Assembly (NCBI GenBank): GCA_937900325.1
Contig: CALCEX010000016.1
Location: 1-36,645 of the forward strand
DNA: 36,645 nt
Origin: an uncultured Clostridia bacterium
GTDB lineage: Bacteria; Bacillota; Clostridia; Christensenellales; CAG-138
Direction: 5' to 3'
The translations under genes and the position numbers were made by a program. The first letter of the stretch is position 1, and the number at the start of each line of letters is the position of its first letter. This document shows, in pieces, positions 22,852 through 31,108 of the stretch. The notes beneath the pieces were generated by a model, which worked only from the letters and a program-made list of their open reading frames with translations, was not told the DNA's origin and did not search any database.

Positions 22852-23868
22852 ATGAAAAAGCTGATTTCACTCATGCTCGTTCTCGTAATGGCATTTGCCA
22901 TGGTAGCCTGCGCGCAGCCCGCTGCCACCACAGAAGAGCCCGCCACCGAGGAAGGCGCAGCGACTGAAGAGACTGCCGCTCCCGCCGAGGAAGGCAAGAA
23001 GCTGAAGCTGGGCTTCATACTGGGTTCCAGAGAGCACGCCTTCTACTGCTCCATAGAGGACGGTATCAAGGCCGCCGCCGATGAACTGGGTTTTGAGGCA
23101 GTCGTTCTCGAGAGCGACCTGAAGGGCGATATCGCTTCTCAGCGCATAGAGGATCTGGTAGTTGATAAGTGCGACGCCATTTCCCTGGCCTGCAACGAGC
23201 CCGCCGGCTGCACCAACGCCATAGTCGCCGCCGACAAGGAAGGCGTTCCCATGTTTACTTTTGACTGCACCACCGAACTTACCGACGTTGTGAAGTGCTT
23301 CGTAGGTACCGATAACTTCGAGGGCGGCGTTGTTGGCGGCAAGGCCACCATCAAGGCTCTTGAGGATATGGGCAAGACCGACGGCGCCGTAATCGGCATA
23401 ATCGGCTATCCCGAGCCCCAGTCCTGCATAGACCGCGAGAACGGCTGGTTCAGCGTAGTGAACGAATACAAGGATAAGTACAACCTCACCATAGTCAACA
23501 TCGGCAACTACAAGGGCGATGCGGATACCGCTCAGCAGCTTATGGACGGCGCGCTGGTAGAGTATCCCGACATGGCGGTTATCTTTACCGTAGGCGACCC
23601 CGCCTGCATCGGCGCCCTGGCAGCTATCAAGAACGCCGGCGCTACCACCAAGATGATTGGCTTTGACGCCAACCCTGAAGCTCACGAGGCTATACTGGAT
23701 CCCGAGAACGGCAAGATCTGGTTTGCAGACGTAGCACAGGATCCCTACACCATCGGCCACAAGATTGCCGAGGAGATGGTCAAGTATCTGACCGACGGTA
23801 CTGTTGACGATTCCAAGATACTCATCGCTCCATATCTGGTAGACGCCAGCAACGCAAAGGCAAACTAA
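22852..23868 (+). CDS. Sugar ABC transporter substrate-binding lipoprotein
   Basis: A 338-residue protein with a lipoprotein signal (MKKLISLMLVLVMAFAMVAC, lipid-modified Cys20), a Thr/Glu/Ala-rich tether (about 22-48), and a periplasmic-binding-protein type I fold of the ribose/allose/galactose class: LGFILGSREHAFYCSIEDG, VPMFTFDCT, GVVGGKATIKAL, IGIIGYPEPQS, IFTVGDPACIGALAAIKNAG. It captures a sugar at the cell surface for the ATPase and permease that follow. ATG at 22852 has TGGAGG 7 bases upstream; the open frame extends further upstream but lacks a signal. Codon use shifts to ATC, AAC and CCC, indicating high expression. Confidence 0.93.
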   Translation: MKKLISLMLVLVMAFAMVACAQPAATTEEPATEEGAATEETAAPAEEGKKLKLGFILGSREHAFYCSIEDGIKAAADELGFEAVVLESDLKGDIASQRIEDLVVDKCDAISLACNEPAGCTNAIVAADKEGVPMFTFDCTTELTDVVKCFVGTDNFEGGVVGGKATIKALEDMGKTDGAVIGIIGYPEPQSCIDRENGWFSVVNEYKDKYNLTIVNIGNYKGDADTAQQLMDGALVEYPDMAVIFTVGDPACIGALAAIKNAGATTKMIGFDANPEAHEAILDPENGKIWFADVAQDPYTIGHKIAEEMVKYLTDGTVDDSKILIAPYLVDASNAKAN

Positions 23869-23901
23869 AGCCGGATTAAAGCAGCTGAATAATTAAAAGG
23901 G

Positions 23902-23933
23902 ATGTGCCTGAACTGTTTCCGGTTCAGGCACAT
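23902..23933 (+). terminator. Intercistronic hairpin after the binding-protein gene
   Basis: Perfect 12-base stem (23902-23913 with 23922-23933), 8-base loop, followed only by TTT. Such hairpins behind binding-protein genes act as partial terminators or 3' protectors, raising the level of the binding protein relative to ATPase and permease. Confidence 0.65.
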
Positions 23934-23967
23934 TTCAGAATCATCCTCATCAGAGGGAGGAAAGCAC

Positions 23968-25467
23968 ATGGAACCTTGTATTCAGGCAGTACACATTACC
24001 AAGAAGTTTCCGGGCGTTCTCGCCCTGAATGACATATCCATCGACTTTTACCCGGGCGAGGTTCATGCTCTTCTGGGTGAAAACGGCGCGGGCAAATCCA
24101 CCCTTATCAAAATACTGTCGGGAGTATACACCGCCACCGAGGGCAAGGTGATACTGAACGGTCGCGAAATGCATTTCCAGAATCCTCGGCAGGCGCTGGA
24201 TGCCGGCATTTCCGTGATACATCAGGAACTGAGCATAGCGAACGACCTTACAGTTGCGGAAAATATATATTTAGGAGCAGAGCCCAAGCAGAAAAACGGC
24301 CTATTTGTTGACAAGAAAAAAATGATAGCCGACGCGCAGGCTGTGCTGGACTTCATGAAGGTGAACATAAAGGCCACGGACCTTGCCCGCGACCTTACCG
24401 CAGCACAGCAGCAGATGGCGGAAATCGCAAAGATAATAGTCAAAAACTCCAAGGTCGTCATAATGGACGAACCTACGTCATCTCTTTCAGAACATGAAAT
24501 CGCAGCGCTTTTTGAGCAGATAAGGATGCTGAAGGAAAAGAATGTAGCAGTTATATATATATCGCACAGGATGAAGGAAATATTCGAAATGTGCGACAGG
24601 GCAACGGTACTAAGGGACGGCTGCTTCGTATCCACCTGCATGATAAAGGACGTTACGGAGAACCAGATAGTCGCCAGCATGGTGGGCCGCGAGATGAAGG
24701 ACTACTACAACAGGAAACCTCATACACGGGGAAAAGAGACCTTGCGCGTTGAAAATCTATCCTGCGGCAGACACTATCAGGATATATCCTTTTCCGCATA
24801 TCAGGGAGAGATACTCGGCATATCCGGCCTTATAGGTGCGGGACGTACCGAGGTTATGGAAACGATATTCGGAGAGCGCAGGGCGGATTCGGGGAAAATA
24901 TTCGTAAACGGCAGGGAAGTAAAATTCAAAAGCCCCAAAGACGCCATAGCGGCAAGAATAGGCATGGTAACAGAGGACAGGCGGCGGACGGGACTTATGC
25001 TTTCCGCAATGGTCAGACACAACGTAGTGCTGCCCAGCCTCACGGAGCATCATAAACCCATGAACTTCCTGGATTTTCAGTGGGAGGAGAATGTATCCAG
25101 GGAATATGTGAAAAAGCTGGAGGTAAAGACCCCCGGCATAGAAACCGAAATATCCCACCTTTCCGGCGGAAACCAGCAGAAGATTATACTTGCCAAGTGG
25201 CTTATTGCAAACTCTGATATACTTATACTGGATGAGCCCACGCGCGGCATAGACGTAAACGCGAAATCGGAATTCTATAAGCTTATGAACGAGTTCGTGG
25301 CCAGAGGCGGAACGATAATAATGGTCTCTTCCGAGCTTCCGGAGATAATCGGCATAAGCGACAGGATAATCGTAATGAGAGAAGGCAAGCTCATGGGCGA
25401 GCTGGACTACCGGGACGCCACGGAGGAGAACATAATAAGCCTTGCCAGCGTAAGAAGCGATTCCTAA
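23968..25467 (+). CDS. Sugar ABC transporter ATPase, duplicated domain (RbsA/MglA type)
   Basis: A 499-residue protein with two ABC domains. The first has LLGENGAGKSTLIKIL (Walker A), a QQQMAEIAKI signature region and VVIMDEPTSS (Walker B). The second (about 250-499) has the degenerate SGLIGAGRTEVMETIFG, LSGGNQQKIILAKWL and ILILDEPTRGIDV, as in RbsA. It powers import through the permease encoded next. The ATG at 23968 follows GAGGGAGG; the frame stays open upstream into the hairpin. Confidence 0.95.
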   Translation: MEPCIQAVHITKKFPGVLALNDISIDFYPGEVHALLGENGAGKSTLIKILSGVYTATEGKVILNGREMHFQNPRQALDAGISVIHQELSIANDLTVAENIYLGAEPKQKNGLFVDKKKMIADAQAVLDFMKVNIKATDLARDLTAAQQQMAEIAKIIVKNSKVVIMDEPTSSLSEHEIAALFEQIRMLKEKNVAVIYISHRMKEIFEMCDRATVLRDGCFVSTCMIKDVTENQIVASMVGREMKDYYNRKPHTRGKETLRVENLSCGRHYQDISFSAYQGEILGISGLIGAGRTEVMETIFGERRADSGKIFVNGREVKFKSPKDAIAARIGMVTEDRRRTGLMLSAMVRHNVVLPSLTEHHKPMNFLDFQWEENVSREYVKKLEVKTPGIETEISHLSGGNQQKIILAKWLIANSDILILDEPTRGIDVNAKSEFYKLMNEFVARGGTIIMVSSELPEIIGISDRIIVMREGKLMGELDYRDATEENIISLASVRSDS

Positions 25468-25494
25468 CATAATTCCACAGAAAGGTGATCAGCG

Positions 25495-26526
25495 ATGAAA
25501 AGCAATTCATTCAAGTCATTTGCCAGAAAAAATATAGTGGTGATATTCCTTGTGATACTCTGCCTCGGCTTCGGCATAGGCACGTCAGATGTATTCTCAA
25601 CGGGCAACATAGGCGGGATAGTAAAGACTTCGTCCTTCCTGAGCGCATCCAACATAGTCAACCTGACGACGCAGATGGCCATAAACGCCATGCTATCGGC
25701 CGGACTTACTTACGTTATCATACTCGGCGGAATAGATATTTCAGTCGGTTCCGTTGCAGCTCTTGCCGGCATAGTCTCCATGCTGGTCGCGCAGAAGCTG
25801 CCGAATGTATCGGTATTCGGCGCAATACTGGTGCTGGTGCTTTCGGCGGTCGTAGTGGGCGGTATCTGCGGCACCTTCAACGGAATAATGATAACCAAAT
25901 TCAAGGTGGTGCCTATGATAACGACGCTTGCCATGCTCAACATGGCACGCGGACTCTGCTTCGTACTTTCAGGCGGCACTGCCGTGTTTGGCGTTGCGAA
26001 TAACTATTCCTGGCTCGGCGGCAGCAGGTTCCTCCAGACGCCGGATAAGCCCACCGGCTGGATACCCGTAATAACGCTGTTTGTAATACTATGTGTATTT
26101 ATAATGCATACCCTGCTCAGCAAAACGGTATTCGGGCGGCATGTATACGCTACCGGCTCCAACATAAAGGTAGCCCACCTGAGCGGAATCAATACGGACA
26201 AGGTAACCCTTATATGCCACATACTCTGCGCGGTGATGGCGGCGCTGGGCGGTGTGCTCAACGCATCCAAGCTGCAAAATGGTCAGCCCGCAGCCTGCGA
26301 CGGCTACGAAATGTACGCCATAGCCGCAACGGTGCTGGGCGGCACATCCCTCTCCGGTGGCCGCGGCTCGGTGGGCAGGGCGATGTTCGGCGTAGCAATT
26401 ATAGCCGTAATAAACAACGGCATGAACCTCATGCACATAAACTCTTACTGGCAGAAGGTGGTAATAGGACTTATCATACTGCTGGCGGTAATACTGGATA
26501 TGGCTCAGTTCAAAAAAGAAGAGTAA
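25495..26526 (+). CDS. Sugar ABC transporter permease (RbsC type)
   Basis: A 343-residue membrane protein with 8-10 hydrophobic segments and the BPD_transp_2 family marks: LTYVIILGGIDISVGSVAAL, VGGICGTFNGIMITKFKVVP, ATGSNIKVAHLSGIN and AATVLGGTSLSGGRGSVGRA. It probably forms a homodimer channel with the ATPase for the sugar captured by the lipoprotein. AAAGGTGATC precedes the ATG. Confidence 0.94.
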   Translation: MKSNSFKSFARKNIVVIFLVILCLGFGIGTSDVFSTGNIGGIVKTSSFLSASNIVNLTTQMAINAMLSAGLTYVIILGGIDISVGSVAALAGIVSMLVAQKLPNVSVFGAILVLVLSAVVVGGICGTFNGIMITKFKVVPMITTLAMLNMARGLCFVLSGGTAVFGVANNYSWLGGSRFLQTPDKPTGWIPVITLFVILCVFIMHTLLSKTVFGRHVYATGSNIKVAHLSGINTDKVTLICHILCAVMAALGGVLNASKLQNGQPAACDGYEMYAIAATVLGGTSLSGGRGSVGRAMFGVAIIAVINNGMNLMHINSYWQKVVIGLIILLAVILDMAQFKKEE

Positions 26527-26531
26527 GGATA

Positions 26532-26561
26532 TTGCGAGGCGATCCGCTGTTGGCATATAAT
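26532..26561 (+). promoter_or_regulatory. Possible internal promoter before the DhaK-like gene
   Basis: TTGCGA (26532-26537), 18-base spacer, TATAAT (26556-26561) in the 64-base gap after the permease gene. It could allow the kinase, regulator and aldolase genes to be expressed apart from the transporter. Confidence 0.5.
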
Positions 26562-26590
26562 GGAAACAGCCATACAGGGAGGTGTTTAGG

Positions 26591-27550
26591 ATGAACTGGC
26601 TTGAAGGCAACACAGATTATTACTCATCCGAGTATCTTACCGGCATGGAAATGGCCTATCCCGAACGCTGGAAAAAACTGATAGGCGAAAAGAACAGCGC
26701 CGCGCTGATAAGGAGACGCCCCGCCTCCGATCGCCCCGTTGTAATAATAAGCGGAGGGGCTGCCAATGGACCGTTGTTCCCTGGCTACGTAGGAGAGGGG
26801 CTTGCGGATGCTGCCGTAGTGGGAGGGGCATACTCTGCGCCGAATGCCTATGCAATATATGAAACAGGCAAGTATATAGACTCCGGTCACGGCGTGCTGC
26901 TGCTGTATAATAACTTTGCGGGGGATTATCTTAACAATGATATGGCGGCGGAGCTGCTCGCCATGGATGGGATACCCGTGGAGAGCGTATGGACGACGGA
27001 CGATATAGCCTCTGCACTGGGCGAGGAAAAGAGCGCGAGGAGCGGAAGAACAGGCATTGCGCTTATGATAAAGCTGGCCGGTTCCTGCCTGAGCGAGGGA
27101 TACACGCTGCATCAGGCGGCGGAGCTTCTGCGCAAGGCGAACGAACGCACCGCTACGCTTAGCATGAGGGTGGATTTCAGCGACAGAAAGGTATATTACG
27201 GCGAGGGATTTTCCGGTGAGCCGGGTTATATGATCGCGCCCTGCACAGACATGGGCAGCCTTGCGAGGCAGGCAACGGAAATGATCTGCAAAGACCTCAA
27301 ACCCGCCAGGGGAGAAAGACTGACGCTGCTGGTAAACCGAATGAGGATGACCAGCTATTCGGACAGCTTCATGATGACCAGAAGGGTGTTAGAGGTGCTG
27401 AGCAGGGAATACAACGTGATAAGGACCAGAACCGCCAACTATTCCAATATAATAGATATATATGGATTCGATATCACGGTGATGAAAACAGACGCCGAGA
27501 TGGAACATCATCTCCGCAGCGACATAGCGACAGACAGCTTTATGATATAA
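26591..27550 (+). CDS. DhaK-like protein lacking the substrate-binding histidines
   Basis: A 319-residue homologue of the DhaK substrate-binding subunit of dihydroxyacetone kinases. Family regions are present: VVIISGGAANGPLFPGYVGEGLADAAV, LLLYNNFAGDYLNNDMAAELL, VWTTDDIA and YGEGFSGEPGYM. In E. coli DhaK the second of these carries His56 (GSGHEP) and the last carries His218 (GVGIHGEPG), which bonds covalently to the ketone. Here GSGHEP is replaced by GAANGP and the covalent His by Ser208; the acid corresponding to Asp109 is kept (Asp112). It probably binds another polyol or ketose phosphate, or works non-covalently. ATG at 26591 is chosen over the GTG at 26582, which overlaps the GGGAGG site. 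Confidence 0.85.
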   Translation: MNWLEGNTDYYSSEYLTGMEMAYPERWKKLIGEKNSAALIRRRPASDRPVVIISGGAANGPLFPGYVGEGLADAAVVGGAYSAPNAYAIYETGKYIDSGHGVLLLYNNFAGDYLNNDMAAELLAMDGIPVESVWTTDDIASALGEEKSARSGRTGIALMIKLAGSCLSEGYTLHQAAELLRKANERTATLSMRVDFSDRKVYYGEGFSGEPGYMIAPCTDMGSLARQATEMICKDLKPARGERLTLLVNRMRMTSYSDSFMMTRRVLEVLSREYNVIRTRTANYSNIIDIYGFDITVMKTDAEMEHHLRSDIATDSFMI

Positions 27551-27562
27551 CGGAGAGTAAAT

Positions 27563-28333
27563 ATGTTTCCGGAAGAACGGCAGAAAAAGATAATAGACAT
27601 ACTGGACGAGCAGAAATCCGTAAGGGTAGCGGAGCTAAGTAAAATGCTCGAGACCTCCGAGGTAACTATACGCAGGGATCTTGAGGAACTGGACAGACAG
27701 AACAAGCTCATACGAATACACGGCGGGGCGATGTCCGCATATTCCGTTGGTAAGGACATCAGCGCACCGGAGCTTATATCCAATGCCAAATGCATAGAGC
27801 AGAAGCGGATAATAAGCAAGCTGGCATATGAGTACATAGACGACTATGACACTATACTTATGGATTCATCCAGCACGGTGTATGAGCTGGTAAAGCTCAT
27901 AGCTGCGGGCACGAAGAAAAATCTGATAATAGTTACCACATCGCCCCTTGCGGTGACTGCCCTCAAGGACAAGGGAGACAACTGCAAGGTGATAATGCTG
28001 GGGGGCGAGTTCAACTATACACATAACACCGTCGAGGGATATATGACGGCCTGCTTGATAAAGGATATGCGGGCGGACAAATGCTTCTTCGGCATAAATG
28101 GTATAGACGAATCCTTCGGTTATTCCACCCCACGCCCGGCGGACGCGGAGATGAAAACACTCATGGCCGCTTCCTCTGTGCATCCCTTTATGCTGGCGGA
28201 CAGCACAAAGTTCGGAAAAAGCTACTTTGCCAAGGTCAATGTGGACGTGGATTATATAATAACCGACACCCAGAGGGACGGAGTCTCGTATGGCTGGCTG
28301 GAAGGAAGGACTGCGCTTCTGTTTGCGGAATAA
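27563..28333 (+). CDS. DeoR-family transcriptional regulator
   Basis: A 256-residue regulator with the DeoR N-terminal winged helix (ERQKKIIDILDEQKSVRVAELSK, then SEVTIRRDLEELDRQNKLIR) and a C-terminal sugar-phosphate sensor domain of the ISOCOT fold: ILMDSSSTVYELVKLI, VTTSPLAVTAL, MLGGEFNYTHNTVEG and FMLADSTKFGKSYFAKV. These proteins usually repress sugar operons and release on a phosphorylated intermediate. The repeated CGAAA boxes in the divergent control region are its likely target. Located between the DhaK-like and DhaL-like genes, 12 bases after the former. Confidence 0.93.
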   Translation: MFPEERQKKIIDILDEQKSVRVAELSKMLETSEVTIRRDLEELDRQNKLIRIHGGAMSAYSVGKDISAPELISNAKCIEQKRIISKLAYEYIDDYDTILMDSSSTVYELVKLIAAGTKKNLIIVTTSPLAVTALKDKGDNCKVIMLGGEFNYTHNTVEGYMTACLIKDMRADKCFFGINGIDESFGYSTPRPADAEMKTLMAASSVHPFMLADSTKFGKSYFAKVNVDVDYIITDTQRDGVSYGWLEGRTALLFAE

Positions 28334-28357
28334 GGCTTATTGACGGAGGGAACGGCA

Positions 28358-28996
28358 TTGAAGCACCTGAGCATCGATCAGTTCCGGGACGCGCTGATAT
28401 GCGCTGCGGACGACATAATAGCCAGCGAACCCAAGCTGACGGAGATAGATACCATAATAGGCGATGGGGATCACGGCACCACGATGAAGAGCGGCTTCAC
28501 CGCACTTAAGGCCATGCTGAAAAGCAGCGGTTATGAAAGTATGTTCGATTTGCTGCGCTCAACTGGAGTACAGCTCCTGAGGGTAATGGGCGGCGCCTCC
28601 GGCGTTATATTCGGTACGCTGTTCATAGGCGGGCATGAGGCGGTGAGAAACAAAACCGAGATGGATGCAGACTGCTTCATAGACTTCTTTGACATGAGCT
28701 GCGAAGCAATAATGAAGCGCGGAAAGGCGCGCCCCGGAGATAAGACAATGCTGGATGCACTGTACCCGGCAATAGAAGCCATGAAGGAGCGGCGAAAGGC
28801 CAGCGGCGATATGCGGGATATAATGGATGCGGCCGCAGAGGGAGCGAAGGCGGGAGCGCAGAGCAGCGCGGATATGCTGCCCAAGGTGGGACGGTCGAAG
28901 AACTTCCGAGAGAGGGGTATAGGATATCCCGATCCCGGGGCGGTTTCAGTATCCATAATATTCAGCAGCATGGCGGAATACCTGCATAGCATATAA
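28358..28996 (+). CDS. DhaL-like kinase subunit
   Basis: A 212-residue homologue of the ATP/ADP-binding DhaL subunit. The magnesium-binding aspartates are intact in IDTIIGDGDHG (Asp31, Asp36, Asp38), and MGGASGVIFGTLFIGG, GRSKNFRERGIGYPDPGAVS are the other nucleotide-site loops. So the phosphoryl-transfer half is competent though its partner DhaK has lost its covalent His. No DhaM (PTS donor subunit) is present, suggesting direct use of ATP. Start is TTG at 28358, 7 bases after GGAGGG; the earlier TTG at 28340 has no ribosome site. The DeoR gene between the two subunits is an unusual order. Confidence 0.85.
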   Translation: MKHLSIDQFRDALICAADDIIASEPKLTEIDTIIGDGDHGTTMKSGFTALKAMLKSSGYESMFDLLRSTGVQLLRVMGGASGVIFGTLFIGGHEAVRNKTEMDADCFIDFFDMSCEAIMKRGKARPGDKTMLDALYPAIEAMKERRKASGDMRDIMDAAAEGAKAGAQSSADMLPKVGRSKNFRERGIGYPDPGAVSVSIIFSSMAEYLHSI

Positions 28997-29024
28997 TATT
29001 TTTTAAAAGAATAGGAATAGGAAT

Positions 29025-29873
29025 ATGAGCATAGAAAAAGTAAGCACGATACTTAAAATGGCGGATGAGGCGAATACGACGGCGATAGCATTTAACTGCA
29101 CGGACTACAATACCATAGCAAGCGTTGTTAAGGTGGCGGAGGAGCTGAGCAAGCCGGTAATATGTATGCTTTATCCTGAGCATGCGCACCTGAAGCATTG
29201 GACGACCCCGAAAATATTCGTTGAAACGGTCAGAGACGTAGCTAAAAATGTTAAGGTGCCTGTAGGTATACACCTTGACCATTGTAGCGATTTTGATTAT
29301 ATAGTCGCGGCTATGAGGTGCGGGTTCGATTCCGTAATGTACGATGGCTCAATGCTTCCCGTTGAGGAAAACATAAAAAATACCGCGGAGATAGTAAAGG
29401 TAGCGAAGGCTATTGGCGCGGATGTAGAGGCGGAGCTCGGACGGGTAGGCTTTGCGTCAACGGTTGCAGATCAGAATGATACCGACAAGTATACGAAGCC
29501 CGAAGTGGCGGCGGCATTCTGTGAACAAAGCGGGTGCAGCTCTGTTGCGGTAGCAATAGGCAGCGCCCATGGCTTCTACAAAGAAACGCCCAGGCTGGAT
29601 ATAGAACGGCTGAAGAAGATAAATGCGGCTACGGATGTGCCCCTCGTGCTGCACGGCGGCAGCGGAATACCCAACGATCAGCTTGAAGTGGCTTTCCGGG
29701 AGGGCATAAATAAATTCAACGTCGGAACGGAATTTTTCTATCTGTATTACCAGACGATGAAAAAATTCTGCGAAGCGGGCCATCCGGATTTCTTTGATCT
29801 GCCTCTTGAGGTTCAGAACACATTGGAAAACTACCTGAGGCAGAAGATGCAGCTTTCAAAAATCCGGGTATAG
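29025..29873 (+). CDS. Class II ketose-bisphosphate aldolase (GatY/KbaY/FbaA type)
   Basis: A 282-residue zinc aldolase. Metal and substrate motifs are VGIHLDHCSDFDYI (catalytic Asp and zinc His), VMYDGSML, EAELGRVGF, IGSAHGFYK (zinc His), LVLHGGSGIPNDQL (zinc His) and KFNVGTEF. Cleaves a ketose 1-phosphate or 1,6-bisphosphate to dihydroxyacetone phosphate and an aldehyde. Presence of a GatZ-like protein in the divergent operon points to the tagatose-bisphosphate subgroup. Last gene of the rightward operon, followed by a terminator. Confidence 0.92.
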   Translation: MSIEKVSTILKMADEANTTAIAFNCTDYNTIASVVKVAEELSKPVICMLYPEHAHLKHWTTPKIFVETVRDVAKNVKVPVGIHLDHCSDFDYIVAAMRCGFDSVMYDGSMLPVEENIKNTAEIVKVAKAIGADVEAELGRVGFASTVADQNDTDKYTKPEVAAAFCEQSGCSSVAVAIGSAHGFYKETPRLDIERLKKINAATDVPLVLHGGSGIPNDQLEVAFREGINKFNVGTEFFYLYYQTMKKFCEAGHPDFFDLPLEVQNTLENYLRQKMQLSKIRV

Positions 29874-29931
29874 ACAAGCAGGCGTCCCGGCGGAAGGGAC
29901 TCCGTATGCAGGCAAAACTTTATTAAATATA

Positions 29932-29962
29932 AAAAAAGCGGCGTTTCAGCCGCTTTTTTTAT
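29932..29962. terminator. Bidirectional terminator
   Basis: AAAAAAGCGGC-GTTTCA-GCCGCTTTTTTT: ends the aldolase operon and, from the other side, the XRE regulator gene. Confidence 0.92.
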
Positions 29963-29979
29963 AAAGCTTCAGCTCTTCT

Positions 29980-30714
29980 TTACAGGGGGTCTTTTGTGTT
30001 CAGAAGCACTATATTAAGGTCTTTAATCATTTTAAGCTCGTTTTTTGTAAATGCCAGCGTTTCGGAGGTAACGCCGGAATCCGGCATGGGCTTGGGCGAA
30101 AGCAGCACCTTTACTGTGAACGGGGAAAGCGGGTTGTAGGATATAGCCGTCATGAATCCCCATGTCTCTCTGTTGTGAAAGGAATTCATTATGCAGAGGC
30201 TTACCCTGTCTATCGGATTGGAATGATCCATAAGCACGGCGTAGGATACCAGATCAAAGTGGCTCATGGTGCCGGTATAAAAATACTTCGCCCTTTCGTA
30301 TTCGGCAAAGGAGGGGACGTTGAGGTAGCAGCGGCAGGGTATCTCGTTAAGCTGCGCCTTGTCGCCTTGAAACTCCAGCAGCGTGCGGGTTACCTGCTTG
30401 AGCCTGCCGTCATAATAGTACATATACAGCGTATCGCTGCTGCTGAAGGGGTTGGAAACGGCTCTTTTTACATTTTTCCTGGGTATGGCGTAGTCCACGA
30501 ACTGAGACATATCCGTATCGAGAGCGGAGGCAATATCGTAAAGAGAACCGATATCTATGGCTATCTGTCCGCTTTCATATTTGGAGAGGGTAGATTCGCT
30601 CTTGTGTATAGCCGCGGCGAGCTGATCCTGGGTCATGTTTTTGAGCTTGCGGTAAAAGCGTATTCTGCTGCCCACGTGGTTATATAGCGTTTTCTGGAGA
30701 TTTTCCAATTCCAC
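29980..30714 (-). CDS. XRE-family regulator with long C-terminal domain
   Basis: A 244-residue protein: Cro/CI helix-turn-helix at residues 14-72 (MTQDQLAAAIHKSESTLSKY) and a C-terminal domain of about 165 residues (YMYYYDGRLKQVTRTLLEFQ, FTGTM-like and DHSNPIDRVSLCIMNSF) that I do not recognise as a known ligand or protease domain. The start codon is GTG at 30714-30712, with GGGGGG 6 bases upstream. It lies between the sugar locus and a TauE-like permease gene, divergent from the latter, so it may regulate either; no clear operator was found. Confidence 0.82.
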   Translation of the reverse strand: MELENLQKTLYNHVGSRIRFYRKLKNMTQDQLAAAIHKSESTLSKYESGQIAIDIGSLYDIASALDTDMSQFVDYAIPRKNVKRAVSNPFSSSDTLYMYYYDGRLKQVTRTLLEFQGDKAQLNEIPCRCYLNVPSFAEYERAKYFYTGTMSHFDLVSYAVLMDHSNPIDRVSLCIMNSFHNRETWGFMTAISYNPLSPFTVKVLLSPKPMPDSGVTSETLAFTKNELKMIKDLNIVLLNTKDPL

Positions 30715-31108
30715 TGTTACCCCCCTTTATTTAAACAAAAATAATGGTTTCACATATATAACCATAGTAAAGTTTAACGGAGCGGCGGCGATTTGTAAAT
30801 AGACGCCCCACTCCTTAAAAATCAGAAAAAATCGGGATTTGCATGAAAAACGATATAAATTCGGCGCGGTAAAGCTCGATACGGCATGAAATCTGCGTAA
30901 AATGAAACTTTAAGGCGGCGTTTCTTCGCGGCGCGACATAATGGCAAAATTGACGATAATTCACAATTTCGTTAAAATTCAATCATGCCTTTATGGAAAA
31001 TATGCAAATATCTGTGCATAGGGGAAATGCACCGCGATTTTTTTGCAGGATCCTCAAGGGCTGGGCAAATCTCAATACTATAATTTATATTTCTGGAGGA
31101 ATCATCTG
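30715..31108. promoter_or_regulatory. 394-base control region with promoter and long leader
   Basis: No coding frame. On plus, TTGACG (30950-30955), 17-base spacer and TAAAAT (30973-30978) give a good promoter for the permease, leaving a leader of about 120 bases. The leader contains GTGCAT-AGGGGAA-ATGCAC at 31013-31031 and other short complementary blocks (TTGC/GCAA at 31042 and 31065). It does not match a riboswitch that I can name. The segment 30780-30940 holds nothing recognisable. Confidence 0.5.

Noticed and set aside
29874..31108. Sulfosugar (sulfoquinovose) pathway as the identity of the sugar locus
   Set aside because: A PfkB kinase, a cupin isomerase and a nearby TauE-like gene are suggestive, but there is no sulfoquinovosidase, no sulfolactaldehyde reductase and the permease has its own promoter, so it is kept only as a test.
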